64,000 nt of DNA from Halopseudomonas sabulinigri. Its GTDB lineage: Bacteria; Pseudomonadota; Gammaproteobacteria; Pseudomonadales; Pseudomonadaceae. Numbering within the stretch: position 1 is the stretch's first letter; each line of letters opens with the position of its first letter. The stretch is taken from the NCBI RefSeq assembly GCF_900105255.1, contig NZ_LT629763.1, forward strand, positions 1,488,001 through 1,552,000, written 5' to 3'. Below are positions 52,245 through 61,307 of this stretch, one piece after another. The notes under the pieces were generated by a model. The model was not told the origin of the DNA, did not search any database, and saw only the letters and a program-made list of their open reading frames with translations. The translations under genes and the position numbers were made by a program.

Positions 52245-53264
52245 ATCACTACCGCACGCTTTGACCTGCTCAACCGCCGCCTGATCTGGGTCGGCGGCAA
52301 GGGCGGGGTAGGCAAGACAACTGTCTCCGCCGCCCTTGCCGTACTCGCCGCCGGCCGCGGCAAACGCTGCCTGATTGTCTCAACCGACCCGGCGCACAGC
52401 CTGGGCGACGTGTTCGCCAAGCAGCTGGACGACACACCACGGCGCCTGCTGCCCAACCTCGATGCCATGGAAATCGACCCCGATACCGAGGTCGAAGCGC
52501 ACCTGGCACGCGTCAGCGCCCAGATGCGCCGCTTCGCCAGCGCCGAAATGCTGCCGGAACTGGAGCGCCAGTTGCGGCTGACGCGGCAGTCCCCGGGCAC
52601 CCAGGAAGCAGCACTGCTGGAACGGATTGCCCGGCTGATCAGCACGCCGCACCCCGAGTACGACCTGATCATTTTCGATACCGCGCCCACCGGCCATACC
52701 CTGCGACTGCTTACCTTGCCAGAGGCCATGGCCGCCTGGACCGAGGGACTGCTCAGCCATAACCGCAAGTCAGAGGAACTGGGCAAGGTATTGCAACACC
52801 TTACGCCCAAGCGCGGTCGCGATATCGACAGCCCTTTTGATACGCCGCAAACCAATGAACTGGGCGACCTTGACCGCAAAACCCGCGACATCGCCGATAC
52901 TCTGCTAAACCGCCGCCGACTATTCCACCAGGCCAGGCGGATACTCAAGGATCATCAGCAAAGCGGCTTTCTGTTCGTGCTCACGCCAGAGCGTTTGCCT
53001 ATACTGGAAACCGCCCGCGCAGTCAGCGCGCTGCAATCGGTGGACATTCCCATCGTCGCCGCACTGATCAACCGGGTGATTCCGGCGACGGCCGACGGTC
53101 AGTTTCTACAACGCCGTCGAGAACAGGAAGCCAGCTACCTGCAGCGTATTGAGCACGAGCTTGGACACTTGCCGCTACCCCGCTTGCCGTGGTTGGAAAC
53201 CGACGTCCAAGGTCTGGATATTCTGCAGAGCATTGCTGAACAATTGGCAGCTCAGGGCTTCTAA
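52245..53264 (+). CDS. ArsA/Get3-family ATPase with no canonical start codon
   Basis: 339 residues if initiated at ATC 52245. LIWVGGKGGVGKTTVSAALA is the deviant Walker A of ArsA/Get3, LIVSTDPAHSLGD is switch I and DLIIFDTAPTGHTLRLL is switch II. The frame is open back to the cory-CC-star TGA (52227-52229), but no ATG, GTG or TTG occurs before the P-loop; the first ATG would remove it. GGAG at 52233-52236 lies 8 bases before ATC, so an ATC start is the best candidate, with UGA read-through or a base-call error as alternatives. It has no DsbC-like second half, so it is a single-domain ATPase. It probably works with CstA. Confidence 0.85.
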   Translation: MTTARFDLLNRRLIWVGGKGGVGKTTVSAALAVLAAGRGKRCLIVSTDPAHSLGDVFAKQLDDTPRRLLPNLDAMEIDPDTEVEAHLARVSAQMRRFASAEMLPELERQLRLTRQSPGTQEAALLERIARLISTPHPEYDLIIFDTAPTGHTLRLLTLPEAMAAWTEGLLSHNRKSEELGKVLQHLTPKRGRDIDSPFDTPQTNELGDLDRKTRDIADTLLNRRRLFHQARRILKDHQQSGFLFVLTPERLPILETARAVSALQSVDIPIVAALINRVIPATADGQFLQRRREQEASYLQRIEHELGHLPLPRLPWLETDVQGLDILQSIAEQLAAQGF

Positions 53265-53303
53265 GCCATTAGGTTAAGACCCATGACAGAGAAGGGATAC
53301 CAC

Positions 53304-53726
53304 ATGAAACAGCTATTAATGACCGCCGCCGCACTACTGCTGATCGCCGGCTGCACCAGCCAACCGATCTACAACGTCAGCGATGCCAGCACCCAGGTTT
53401 ACAACAACGACTTTGAGCCCACCGAGCAACAGGTAGAACAGGCCATCATGCTGGGGGCTACCCGCTACGGCTGGCAGCCGCGGCTGGTCGAACCGGGACT
53501 GATCGAAGCCAGTATCCTGTTGCGCGACCATCAGGCGACTGTCGAAATCCCCTACTCCGCCAACAGCTACAGCATTCGCCACAAAAGCAGCGAAAATCTG
53601 GACTACAAGAACGGTGAAATTCACCGTAACTACAACCGCTGGGTGATGAACCTTTCGTCGGCCATTCAGCAACAACTGAGCGCCGAAGCCTACGGCAGCA
53701 GCCCGCAGGGCGGCCAGATTCGCTGA
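53304..53726 (+). CDS. Putative lipoprotein of unknown function
   Basis: 140 residues from the ATG at 53304 (AAGGG upstream). Lipobox IAGC (Cys near residue 17). The mature domain (TEQQVEQAIMLGATRYGWQPRLVEPGLIEASILLRDHQATVEIPYSANSYSIRH) resembles a small alpha/beta domain often found in gammaproteobacterial envelope lipoproteins. No function is assigned. Confidence 0.8.
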   Translation: MKQLLMTAAALLLIAGCTSQPIYNVSDASTQVYNNDFEPTEQQVEQAIMLGATRYGWQPRLVEPGLIEASILLRDHQATVEIPYSANSYSIRHKSSENLDYKNGEIHRNYNRWVMNLSSAIQQQLSAEAYGSSPQGGQIR

Positions 53727-53787
53727 ACCCACAGCGCTACGCTGGGTCAACTGCAGTAATACCCGCGTAGCGCAGGAGGATCACCGC

Positions 53788-54153
53788 ATGCTCAACATCA
53801 CGCTCGACCCCGATAGCGCCATCGTCACCCTCGAACCCCACGGCACCCTCAGCGAAGAGGATTTTCGCCGTGCCGGCGCCGCCGTCGATCCCTTCATCGA
53901 GCTGCACGGCGGCTTGCGCGGCATGATCATTCACGTGCACTCGTTTCCGGGCTGGGATTCGTTCAGCGCCATGATTTCGCATCTGTCCTTTGTTCAGCAG
54001 CACCATCGCAAGGTGAAGCGAATTGCCGTCGCCAGCGATAGCAATCTGGGCAACCTGGCCGAAGCCATTGGCTCTCACCTGGTCGCCGCCGAGATCAGGC
54101 CGTTCGGCTTTGATCAACTGGAGGACGCCAAGCGCTGGATTCTGGCCGGCTGA
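53788..54153 (+). CDS. SpoIIAA-like (STAS-type) protein
   Basis: 121 residues: ITLDPDSAIVTLEPHGTLSEEDFRRAGAAVDPFIELHGGLRGMIIHVHSFPGWDSFSAMISHLSFVQQHH followed by KRIAVASDSNLGNLAEAIGSHLVAAEIRPF matches the SpoIIAA-like family (PF11964), alpha/beta STAS-fold proteins possibly binding lipids at membranes. It is the middle of a plus-strand run of single genes. AGGAGG lies upstream of the ATG. Confidence 0.85.
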   Translation: MLNITLDPDSAIVTLEPHGTLSEEDFRRAGAAVDPFIELHGGLRGMIIHVHSFPGWDSFSAMISHLSFVQQHHRKVKRIAVASDSNLGNLAEAIGSHLVAAEIRPFGFDQLEDAKRWILAG

Positions 54154-54258
54154 GATGCTCGCTCTCCCGGTTAACGACTGACAACCAAGCCACCTCTCGA
54201 AGCTGCCACAAAGTCGTGCTATACAGAAGCCATCACTTTTCCAGGGACAGGAGCAGTT

Positions 54259-55557
54259 ATGGCACTCGACACCGCCACCAGCGGCCGCATTCATAGCATT
54301 CTCGGCAGCGCACAGGCCAAAATAGAACAACTGCGCAACCTTGAACCCTTTCTGATCGATCTCTCGCTGCGGGAAAACCCGGTCGGCGCGCGCGTGGGCC
54401 AAACCCTGGCCGACAAGCTGGCGATCCTGCCCAAGGTGCGCGCCTTCGGCTTCGACAAGATATTGCTCGGCACCCTCGACTACTCGATGCCCGATGAACT
54501 CGAAGTCGATGACGACTTCATGCTGTACCTGCGTGACCAGCAGATCGATACCACCGGCTGCTACGCCTTCACCGACATTGGCCTGGTCGACGCGCAGGGT
54601 CAGTTCACGCCCTCGCCATCAATGCTCAAGCTGCGCGATTACCGCGTGCCCAACACCCTGCACGAAATCTACCTGAGCAAGGATGGCATGGCCGGCCAGT
54701 ACGACTTGCCAACACTGGTGCGCAGCCTGCCCGCCAGCATCGCCTGGTTGCAGCAGAACATTCGTGGCGATAATGGCGGTGCACCGAAGATTCTGATCAA
54801 CGTGGTCGACGGCTGCGATGCCCTGGCCGAAGATCCGGACACAGCCTGCAGTGTGTTCGCCCTGCTCGCCCAGCAACCCATAGAAGGCATTAGCATCGAG
54901 GACGACCGCGGCACCTACCTGCCGTTCCAGGTGGGTGCCTTTGTTGCTGCCATCCGCTGCGTGCTGCCGGCGCCGTTGAAGCTGTTGGTGCACATGCATG
55001 CCGGCGGCGGGTTCGAGAATGCCTCGGTGCTCGAAGCGCTGCTCAACGGCGCCGATGGCGCGTGGGGCGGCTTGCCCAAACGGGCAGCGATCATCGGTCA
55101 TGCCTCGCTGGGTGAGCTGATCGCCAACCTGGTGCGTGTCGGCAACCCGCACATGAGCACGCGCTATCAACTGGATCAACTACTGCCGCTGGCAACCCAG
55201 CTGCAGGTGCTCGACGAAGAAGAGACAGTACCGGACGACCTGCCAATCCTGGGTTACAACGCGTACCGCTTACCGTTGAGCTTTTTTCGCCAGCGTGCCG
55301 ATCGCTTCATGGATCTCATCCCGGAAGCCATTGGGGGCAGTTACCGTTACCGCATCTGCCCGGTGGTCAGCGACCCGGCGGTGATTGCCGGGCGTCTGGC
55401 CGAGGTCACCGGCCAGCCCGCCGACAGCTTTAGCCAGGCAGTCCTGCAACAGATGGTGCGCTTGATGCGGCGCGAACTGCGCGCCGGAGAACGCATTGTC
55501 TACGACCAGCCGGCGCAGTTACTGGCGCTCTACGACAGAGCCTGCAACAGCCTGTGA
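54259..55557 (+). CDS. DRE-TIM metallolyase-like protein of unknown function
   Basis: 432 residues. FLIDLSLRENPVGARVGQTLADKLAILPKV resembles the first strand of DRE-TIM enzymes (DxxxRE) such as isopropylmalate and homocitrate synthase and HMG-CoA lyase, and LLVHMHAGGGFENASVLEALLNGADGAWGGL resembles their HxH metal strand and the G-A-N-x-L helix. The usual third motif is not clear and the C-terminal 130 residues are not recognised. It has no signal peptide. Function is unknown; it stands alone after a SpoIIAA-like gene. Confidence 0.65.
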   Translation: MALDTATSGRIHSILGSAQAKIEQLRNLEPFLIDLSLRENPVGARVGQTLADKLAILPKVRAFGFDKILLGTLDYSMPDELEVDDDFMLYLRDQQIDTTGCYAFTDIGLVDAQGQFTPSPSMLKLRDYRVPNTLHEIYLSKDGMAGQYDLPTLVRSLPASIAWLQQNIRGDNGGAPKILINVVDGCDALAEDPDTACSVFALLAQQPIEGISIEDDRGTYLPFQVGAFVAAIRCVLPAPLKLLVHMHAGGGFENASVLEALLNGADGAWGGLPKRAAIIGHASLGELIANLVRVGNPHMSTRYQLDQLLPLATQLQVLDEEETVPDDLPILGYNAYRLPLSFFRQRADRFMDLIPEAIGGSYRYRICPVVSDPAVIAGRLAEVTGQPADSFSQAVLQQMVRLMRRELRAGERIVYDQPAQLLALYDRACNSL

Positions 55558-55722
55558 GCCGTTGCAACGGCGGCCATGAGCCAGACAAGGCTTTACAAGC
55601 CGTGCGGCTGGTCGTAAAAAAGACCCTTAACGTTCGACAGATTTCTGCATGGATCAGCAGCCACGCGCCAGGGAAGCCGCTGAACCTTGCACTCTGCACT
55701 CCCTACTCAGAGTTGAAGGACC

Positions 55723-56667
55723 ATGACTGACATAGCCCGCGAGATAGAACAGGATAGCGCCGTCTACAAAACCCTGCTGGAATCCACCAAGGCCATTCCC
55801 TGGAAAATCGACTGGGCGACCATGCAGTTCGCCTACATCGGTCCGCAAATTGAAGCCCTGCTGGGTTGGGCCCAGAACAGCTGGCTCAGCGTCAACGACT
55901 GGTCCGACCGCATGCATCCCGAGGACCGCGAGTGGGTGGTGAATTTCTGCGTATCGCAATCGCAATCAGGCATCGATCACGAAGCCGACTATCGCGCGCT
56001 GACCCGCGACGGTAACTACGTATGGATTCGCGATGTGGTGCACGTGGTGCGCAATGATGATGGCGAGGTAGAAGCGCTGGTTGGCTTCATGTTCGACATC
56101 AGTGAGCGCAAGAAAACCGAAGAAAAGTTGCTGACCCTCCAGAAAGAGCTGGAAGAGCTGTCGTTCAAGGATGGCCTGACCGGCGTGGCCAACCGCCGTA
56201 TGTTCGACTCGATAATGCAACTGGAGTGGACCAACTCAAGGCGCACCGGCCAGCCCTTGTCGGTCATCATGATCGATATCGACTACTTCAAGCAGTACAA
56301 CGACCATTATGGCCACCTCAAGGGCGATGATTGCCTCCGGCGCGTGGCCAAGGCGCTGAACACGGCCGCAGCGCGCTCACGCGACTTTTTCGCCCGTTAC
56401 GGCGGCGAAGAGTTCATTCTGGTACTGCCGGAAACCGACGCTGCCGCGGCCGAGCGCGTAGCCGAACGCTGTCGCAACCTGGTGTTCAAAGAACAGATCC
56501 AGCACGACTACTCCGCCGTCAGCCAGATACTGACCATCAGCATGGGTCTGGGCACCATAACGCCCAGCCAGAAGGACGAACCCCGCGCCTTCATCGACGC
56601 GGTGGATCGCAACCTCTATCTGGCCAAGCAACAGGGCCGCAACCGGCAGGTCAGCGGCCTGGACTGA
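55723..56667 (+). CDS. Diguanylate cyclase with PAS sensor domain
   Basis: 314 residues: an N-terminal PAS fold (MQFAYIGPQIEALLGWAQNSW, MHPEDREWV, DGNYVWIRDVVHVVRNDDG, GFMFDISERKKTEEKL), a coiled linker, and a GGDEF domain with FKDGLTGVANRRMFD, RYGGEEFILVLPETD and the inhibitory I-site RSRD five residues before GGEEF. It should make cyclic di-GMP under control of a cytosolic signal. Product inhibition is expected from the I-site. Confidence 0.93.
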   Translation: MTDIAREIEQDSAVYKTLLESTKAIPWKIDWATMQFAYIGPQIEALLGWAQNSWLSVNDWSDRMHPEDREWVVNFCVSQSQSGIDHEADYRALTRDGNYVWIRDVVHVVRNDDGEVEALVGFMFDISERKKTEEKLLTLQKELEELSFKDGLTGVANRRMFDSIMQLEWTNSRRTGQPLSVIMIDIDYFKQYNDHYGHLKGDDCLRRVAKALNTAAARSRDFFARYGGEEFILVLPETDAAAAERVAERCRNLVFKEQIQHDYSAVSQILTISMGLGTITPSQKDEPRAFIDAVDRNLYLAKQQGRNRQVSGLD

Positions 56668-56674
56668 ACGCCGC

Positions 56675-57277
56675 CTATGCCGGCTGAAACACCAGCCAGC
56701 CGGCATACAACCCCAGCAGCAAGAAGGCCAGCGCCGTCACCCGGCGTATCCACACCAGCGGCAACTTGTCAGCGGCGGCATTGCCCAGCAATACCACCGG
56801 CACGTTGGCCAGCAGCATGCCCAGCGTAGTGCCGAGGACTACCCACAGGTAGGCATCAAACTGCGCTGCCAGCACCACGGTCGCAATCTGTGTCTTGTCG
56901 CCCATCTCCGCCAGGAAGAAGGCAATCAGCGTCGCCATGAAGGCGCCATAACGGCCAATGGGCGGCGTGTCATCTTCATCCAGCTTGTCTGGCACCAGGG
57001 TCCAGGCGGCGACCGCCAGGAAAGATACGGCCAGAATACCGTGCTGCCATTCATAACTGAGCAGATCGGCCACCACCTGCCCGACCGCGCCAGCCAGGGC
57101 GTGGTTGACGACAGTGGCAACAAGAATGCCCCAGATGATCGGCCAGGGCCGACGGAAACGCGCCGCCAGCAGCAAGGCCAGCAATTGGGTTTTGTCGCCG
57201 ATCTCTGCCAGCGAGACAATCCCGGTTGATACAAAAAAAGCTTCCACGGAGGTTCCAACGGAGGGCGGGTCAGACAT
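56675..57277 (-). CDS. GDT1/TMEM165-family manganese exporter
   Basis: 200 residues, six helices in two repeats, each with the ExGDKTQ motif (AEIGDKTQLLALLLA and AEMGDKTQIATVVLA). Bacterial members export Mn2+, alone or with MntP. The ATG at 57277 is used; the leader upstream is a yybP-ykoY riboswitch, which turns such exporters on when Mn2+ is high. The gene is convergent with the diguanylate cyclase. Confidence 0.92.
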   Translation of the reverse strand: MSDPPSVGTSVEAFFVSTGIVSLAEIGDKTQLLALLLAARFRRPWPIIWGILVATVVNHALAGAVGQVVADLLSYEWQHGILAVSFLAVAAWTLVPDKLDEDDTPPIGRYGAFMATLIAFFLAEMGDKTQIATVVLAAQFDAYLWVVLGTTLGMLLANVPVVLLGNAAADKLPLVWIRRVTALAFLLLGLYAGWLVFQPA

Positions 57278-57317
57278 ACCAATGACACACAAACACCCCC
57301 GCCCTCGGCTGGTGCTC

Positions 57318-57455
57318 GTATGTCATAGGTCTCGTCAAACCCGTGCCGCGAGGTGCGGCTGAGGTTTGCGAACGCCATGATCTGCGGATCAATTATGTTG
57401 ACGTTCGCCAATGGAAGGCAGGCTTCCGGAGAGACTACTCCCCTAAGACGGGGGC
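57318..57455 (-). ncRNA. yybP-ykoY manganese riboswitch
   Basis: On the minus strand the conserved pieces appear in order: GGGGAGTAG (57435-57443), a stem, CGTCAACAT, CATGGCG, then GACGAGACCTATG near the 3' end (57325-57337). These loops form the two-site Mn2+/Mg2+ pocket of the yybP-ykoY class. It lies about 40 bases upstream of the GDT1/TMEM165-like exporter. A clear anti-terminator was not traced; translational control is likely. Confidence 0.85.
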
Positions 57456-57493
57456 AAATTTAACAGCATCGGCGCGCGCAGGCAACGGCAAAA

Positions 57494-58513
57494 TCAGCCG
57501 GGCGCGACCGCCGAGTAAACCTTGAAGCGATTATTCTCGCGCAGTACCTCACAGGGGCCAATGTGCTGTTCTATCAATGGCGGGTACCGCAGAAAACCGT
57601 TGGCCACAATGCGCAGCTCACCGCGCGGCAACAGGTTGCGGGTTACCTGATTGAAAAAACGTTCGGCGATGCTGGTGTCCTGGCGGATACCAGTATGAAA
57701 CGGCGGATTACTGATCACGCTGGCGTAGCGCCCATGTACTTCGCTCAGGCCATCGGAGGCATACACCTGCGCTGCAACGCCGTTCAGTTGCAGCGACTGC
57801 TGAGCACACCAGAGCGCCAGCGCATCCACATCAACCAGTTCGAACTGGCACGCCGGGTTGCGCCGCGCCAGCGCAATGGACAACACGCCCGAGCCGCAGC
57901 CAAAATCCAGCACCTTGCCGCTGGGCAGCGCCTTGCGCTCATCCAGCAGCAGCTCACTACCCTCGTCCAGACGGCCGTGGCTGAACACGCCGGGCAGACT
58001 CAGCAGGTCAATCTGCTGGTCGTCCAACTGCAACTGGTAGCGCTGTTGCCAGGCGTCCAGTTTGAACGGCGCTGCTGGGCGGTCGGTAACCACCCGCCAG
58101 AGCTGACAGTGGCGCGCGGAATCCAGTTTCTCCGGCGTCGCACCATACGCACCCAATAGCCGTTCGGCGCGGGTAATACCCCCCTTCTTCTCGCCCACCA
58201 GATAGATCGGCTTGCCCAGCGCCAGCAACGGCGCCACCTGCGCCAGAGCATACTCGGCACGTTCAATGGCTTTGGGCATGAGCACGATGGCGGCATCCAG
58301 CGCCTCGACCTCGGGGCACAGATGGGAGAACACCAGTCGCTCGGCCGGCAGCTGACCGGAGAGCCCCTGAATGACTGCAAAATCCCAGCTCCAGAGCGTC
58401 CAGTCGGCCGCCAGGCTGCGGGTCAGGCCGTCGGCGGTCGGATTGACCAGCAGCAGACGCTGGCCGCTGAACAGCTCGGCACTGCGTTCAAGAATCTGAC
58501 TGGTATTGTCCAT
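57494..58513 (-). CDS. rsmC: 16S rRNA (guanine1207-N2)-methyltransferase, RsmC
   Basis: 339 residues. The N-terminal pseudo-methyltransferase half (LERSAELFSGQRLLLVNPTADGL) is followed by a SAM domain: FSHGRLDEGSELLL, VLDFGCGSGVLSIALA (motif I), ELVDVDALAL and the catalytic SNPPFHTGI. This layout is RsmC, which methylates the 30S subunit. AGGAG lies before the ATG. It is followed on the minus strand by the riboswitch and GDT1 gene. Confidence 0.93.
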   Translation of the reverse strand: MDNTSQILERSAELFSGQRLLLVNPTADGLTRSLAADWTLWSWDFAVIQGLSGQLPAERLVFSHLCPEVEALDAAIVLMPKAIERAEYALAQVAPLLALGKPIYLVGEKKGGITRAERLLGAYGATPEKLDSARHCQLWRVVTDRPAAPFKLDAWQQRYQLQLDDQQIDLLSLPGVFSHGRLDEGSELLLDERKALPSGKVLDFGCGSGVLSIALARRNPACQFELVDVDALALWCAQQSLQLNGVAAQVYASDGLSEVHGRYASVISNPPFHTGIRQDTSIAERFFNQVTRNLLPRGELRIVANGFLRYPPLIEQHIGPCEVLRENNRFKVYSAVAPG

Positions 58514-58591
58514 GGGCTACTCCTGATGATGGCCAGCGGGTTGCGCAAAGGGCGCATTGTAAGCGCAGCGCCAAGACGCTGAAACCTGCAA

Positions 58592-61126
58592 TTACGATCG
58601 CGGCTTGGCCCGCCGCGTGGGTTCGGCCTGCAGCGGATCATCCGGCCAATAATGTTTCGGATAGCGGCCTTTCATCTCTTTCTTTACCTCGGCGTAACTG
58701 CCGCGCCAGAAGCCGGCCAGATCCTGGGTGACCTGCACCGGGCGCTGTGCTGGCGAGAGCAACTGCAGTTTGAGCGGCTGCCGCCCGCGCGCAATGCGCG
58801 GGTTGTCGGCACTGCCGAACAGCTCCTGCAGCCGCACCGACAGGCTCGGCGGCGTTTCACTGTAATCAATGCGAATGCGCGAACCGGTCGGCACTTGCCA
58901 ATGGGTCGGTGCCTGCTCGTCCAGTTGTTGTGGTAACGGCCAGGGCAAGCGCGCCGCGAGTATGCCGGGCAGATCGAGGTTGGCAAAATGGGCCAGCCGG
59001 GTAACCTTGTCCAGATAGGGCGCGAGCCAGTCTTCGAGACTATCGAGCAGCGTCTGGTCAGACATATCCGGCCAGTCACTGGTGGGCTGCTGCGCCAGAT
59101 CCAGGGCACGCAGCAGCGCAATGCGCGCCTGCCATTGGCGCAGCGCCGGCGTCCAGGGCAGCAACGCCAAGCCTTGCCGGCGTACTACGTCACAGAGCGC
59201 GCGCTGACGTTGCTGCGGATCAATTTGTGGCAGCGCAGTGCGCTGCCAGACCAGTTCGCCGATGCGCTCCTGGCGTTCGGCCAACAGACTTTCGCTGCGC
59301 GCGTCCCAGGCCAAGGTATCGCGCTGGTTCAGTAGTTCAGGCTGCAGCGCCAGCAGTGCCGGTACATCCAGCTCGGCTGCCAGAAAAATCCGCGCATTAC
59401 GCTGCGCGGCCTGGCCGCCCAGGGCGGCAATCGCCAGCCAGCTCGACTGCTGTAACGAGTCGGGTTCGATAAAGGCAGCGGCGCGACCATTGGCCAGCCG
59501 GTACTCGCTGCCAGCTGCGCCGCGCCGTTGCGCGATGCGATCCGGATAGGCCAGCGCCAGCAGCACGCCCACCCATTTATCGTGCGCTGGATCACTCACC
59601 TGCCCCCACTGCGGCAATCGCTGCAGTTGCCGCTGCCACTGCTCGGCCAGCTTGCGCGCACGCTGCAGGGCGCCGCGGTCGGCATCAGCGCCACGGGCGT
59701 CGTCAAACAGCGCCAGGCGCAAACTCGCATCGACACTGACAGCGCGCCGCAACAGGTCACGTTCATCCACAATTGCGGCCAGCCGCGCCGCCATCTGGCC
59801 CAGGCCAACGCGCTGCCCTACCACCAGCATATGCGCCAGCCTGGGATGCATGGGCAGACTCACCAGGGTTTCGCCATGTGCGGTCAGCTGCCATCCCCGC
59901 TCGCTGTGCTGCAAGGCGCCCAGGCGCTGCAACAATTCGCGACCCTGCTGCAAGGCCGCAGCGGGCGGCGGGTCGAGCCAGACCAGTTCGCTCGTGTCCT
60001 GCACGCCCCAGTGCGCCAACTGCAATGCCAGTGGCGCCAGATCGGCCTGGCGGATTTCTGGTTCACGCTGGGCTGCCAACTGCTCATGCTGCTGCGCAGA
60101 CCACAACCGATAGCAGACGCCGGGCTCCAGGCGACCGGCGCGGCCCGCGCGCTGTTCCGCGGCAGCGCGGGAGACGCGGCGAGTCTGCAGCCGGGTCATG
60201 CCGGTTTGCGGGTCGAAGGCGGCCTCGCGTGACAGGCCGGCATCGACCACCACACGAATGCCTTCAATGGTCAGACTGGTTTCGGCAATCGCAGTGGCCA
60301 GCACGATCTTGCGCTGCCCGATCGGCGCTGACTGAATCGCTTGACGCTGGGCGGTAAAGTCCAGCTCGCCGTACAGGGGCGTCAGCAGCACATCCGGCCG
60401 GCTGCCCAGGCTCTGCTCGAGCTGCGCTTGCACCCGGCGAATCTCGGCGGTGCCCGGCAGAAATACCAACAGGCTGCCCTGCTCATCGCTCAATGCCTGC
60501 AGCACCGTCTGACAAACCAGCGGCTCGATAAACTGCCGGGACTCCCAGGGCGCACCGTAGTTCACAGTCACCGGAAACTGGCGCCCCAGGCTGGTTACTA
60601 CCGGGGCGTCGTCGAGCAACTGGCTGACGCCTTCGGCATCCAAAGTAGCCGACATCACCAGCAGGCGCAGCGGCAACTCATCGCGCAGGTATTGCTGAGT
60701 TTGTACGCAGAGCGCCAGGCCCAGATCGGCGTCCAGGCTGCGTTCGTGGAACTCATCGAAAATCACCAGGCCAACGCCTGGCAACTCGGGATCGGCCTGC
60801 AACTGGCGCTGCAGAATACCCTCGGTGACCACTTCGATTCGGGTAGCCGCGCTGACCTTGCTGTCGAGGCGAATGCGATAGCCCACGGTTTGCCCAACCG
60901 GCTCGCCCAGCATGTGGGCCAAGCGCTCGGCTGCGGCGCGAGCAGCCAGCCGGCGCGGCTCGAGCAAAATGATTTTCTGCCCGGCCAGCCACTCGGCCTG
61001 CAACAGGGCCAGCGGCACCAGCGTAGTTTTACCGGCACCGGGCGGCGCCTGCAGCACCGCCGAGAGATGGCTTTCCATGGCGTGCAGCAGTTGCGGCAGA
61101 ATCTGGGTAACCGGGAGTTCACTCAT
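58592..61126 (-). CDS. hrpB: ATP-dependent RNA helicase HrpB
   Basis: 844 residues: DEAH-family motifs APPGAGKTT (about residues 27-35), DEFHERSLD, VMSATLDAEGVSQ, VLATAIAETSLTI and EQRAGRAGRLEPG, followed by the HA2 region and the HrpB-specific C-terminal domain (FWRGSYAEVKKEMKGRYPKHYWPDDP). HrpB is a cytoplasmic helicase of uncertain RNA substrate. It precedes rsmC by about 80 bases on the same strand. Confidence 0.94.
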   Translation of the reverse strand: MSELPVTQILPQLLHAMESHLSAVLQAPPGAGKTTLVPLALLQAEWLAGQKIILLEPRRLAARAAAERLAHMLGEPVGQTVGYRIRLDSKVSAATRIEVVTEGILQRQLQADPELPGVGLVIFDEFHERSLDADLGLALCVQTQQYLRDELPLRLLVMSATLDAEGVSQLLDDAPVVTSLGRQFPVTVNYGAPWESRQFIEPLVCQTVLQALSDEQGSLLVFLPGTAEIRRVQAQLEQSLGSRPDVLLTPLYGELDFTAQRQAIQSAPIGQRKIVLATAIAETSLTIEGIRVVVDAGLSREAAFDPQTGMTRLQTRRVSRAAAEQRAGRAGRLEPGVCYRLWSAQQHEQLAAQREPEIRQADLAPLALQLAHWGVQDTSELVWLDPPPAAALQQGRELLQRLGALQHSERGWQLTAHGETLVSLPMHPRLAHMLVVGQRVGLGQMAARLAAIVDERDLLRRAVSVDASLRLALFDDARGADADRGALQRARKLAEQWQRQLQRLPQWGQVSDPAHDKWVGVLLALAYPDRIAQRRGAAGSEYRLANGRAAAFIEPDSLQQSSWLAIAALGGQAAQRNARIFLAAELDVPALLALQPELLNQRDTLAWDARSESLLAERQERIGELVWQRTALPQIDPQQRQRALCDVVRRQGLALLPWTPALRQWQARIALLRALDLAQQPTSDWPDMSDQTLLDSLEDWLAPYLDKVTRLAHFANLDLPGILAARLPWPLPQQLDEQAPTHWQVPTGSRIRIDYSETPPSLSVRLQELFGSADNPRIARGRQPLKLQLLSPAQRPVQVTQDLAGFWRGSYAEVKKEMKGRYPKHYWPDDPLQAEPTRRAKPRS

Positions 61127-61307
61127 GCGCTGACCATACCGAAAGAGAGGCCCGCATTATACGGGTTGCGGGCTTTCAGTCAGCCCGGCGCGCAGATATG
61201 CTATGCGCAACCGCTGTGGCGCCAGCACAGCTCCGCGCGACCCGTGCTTGCACACGGTGCCCCGCTGGCGTCCACCCTCACATCGTCTTATCAGGAGATC
61301 TGTCGCC

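Noticed and set aside
52410-53264. ATPase start at ATG 52410
   Set aside because: This start would delete the P-loop and switch I, which are intact and in frame upstream; the protein must begin earlier.
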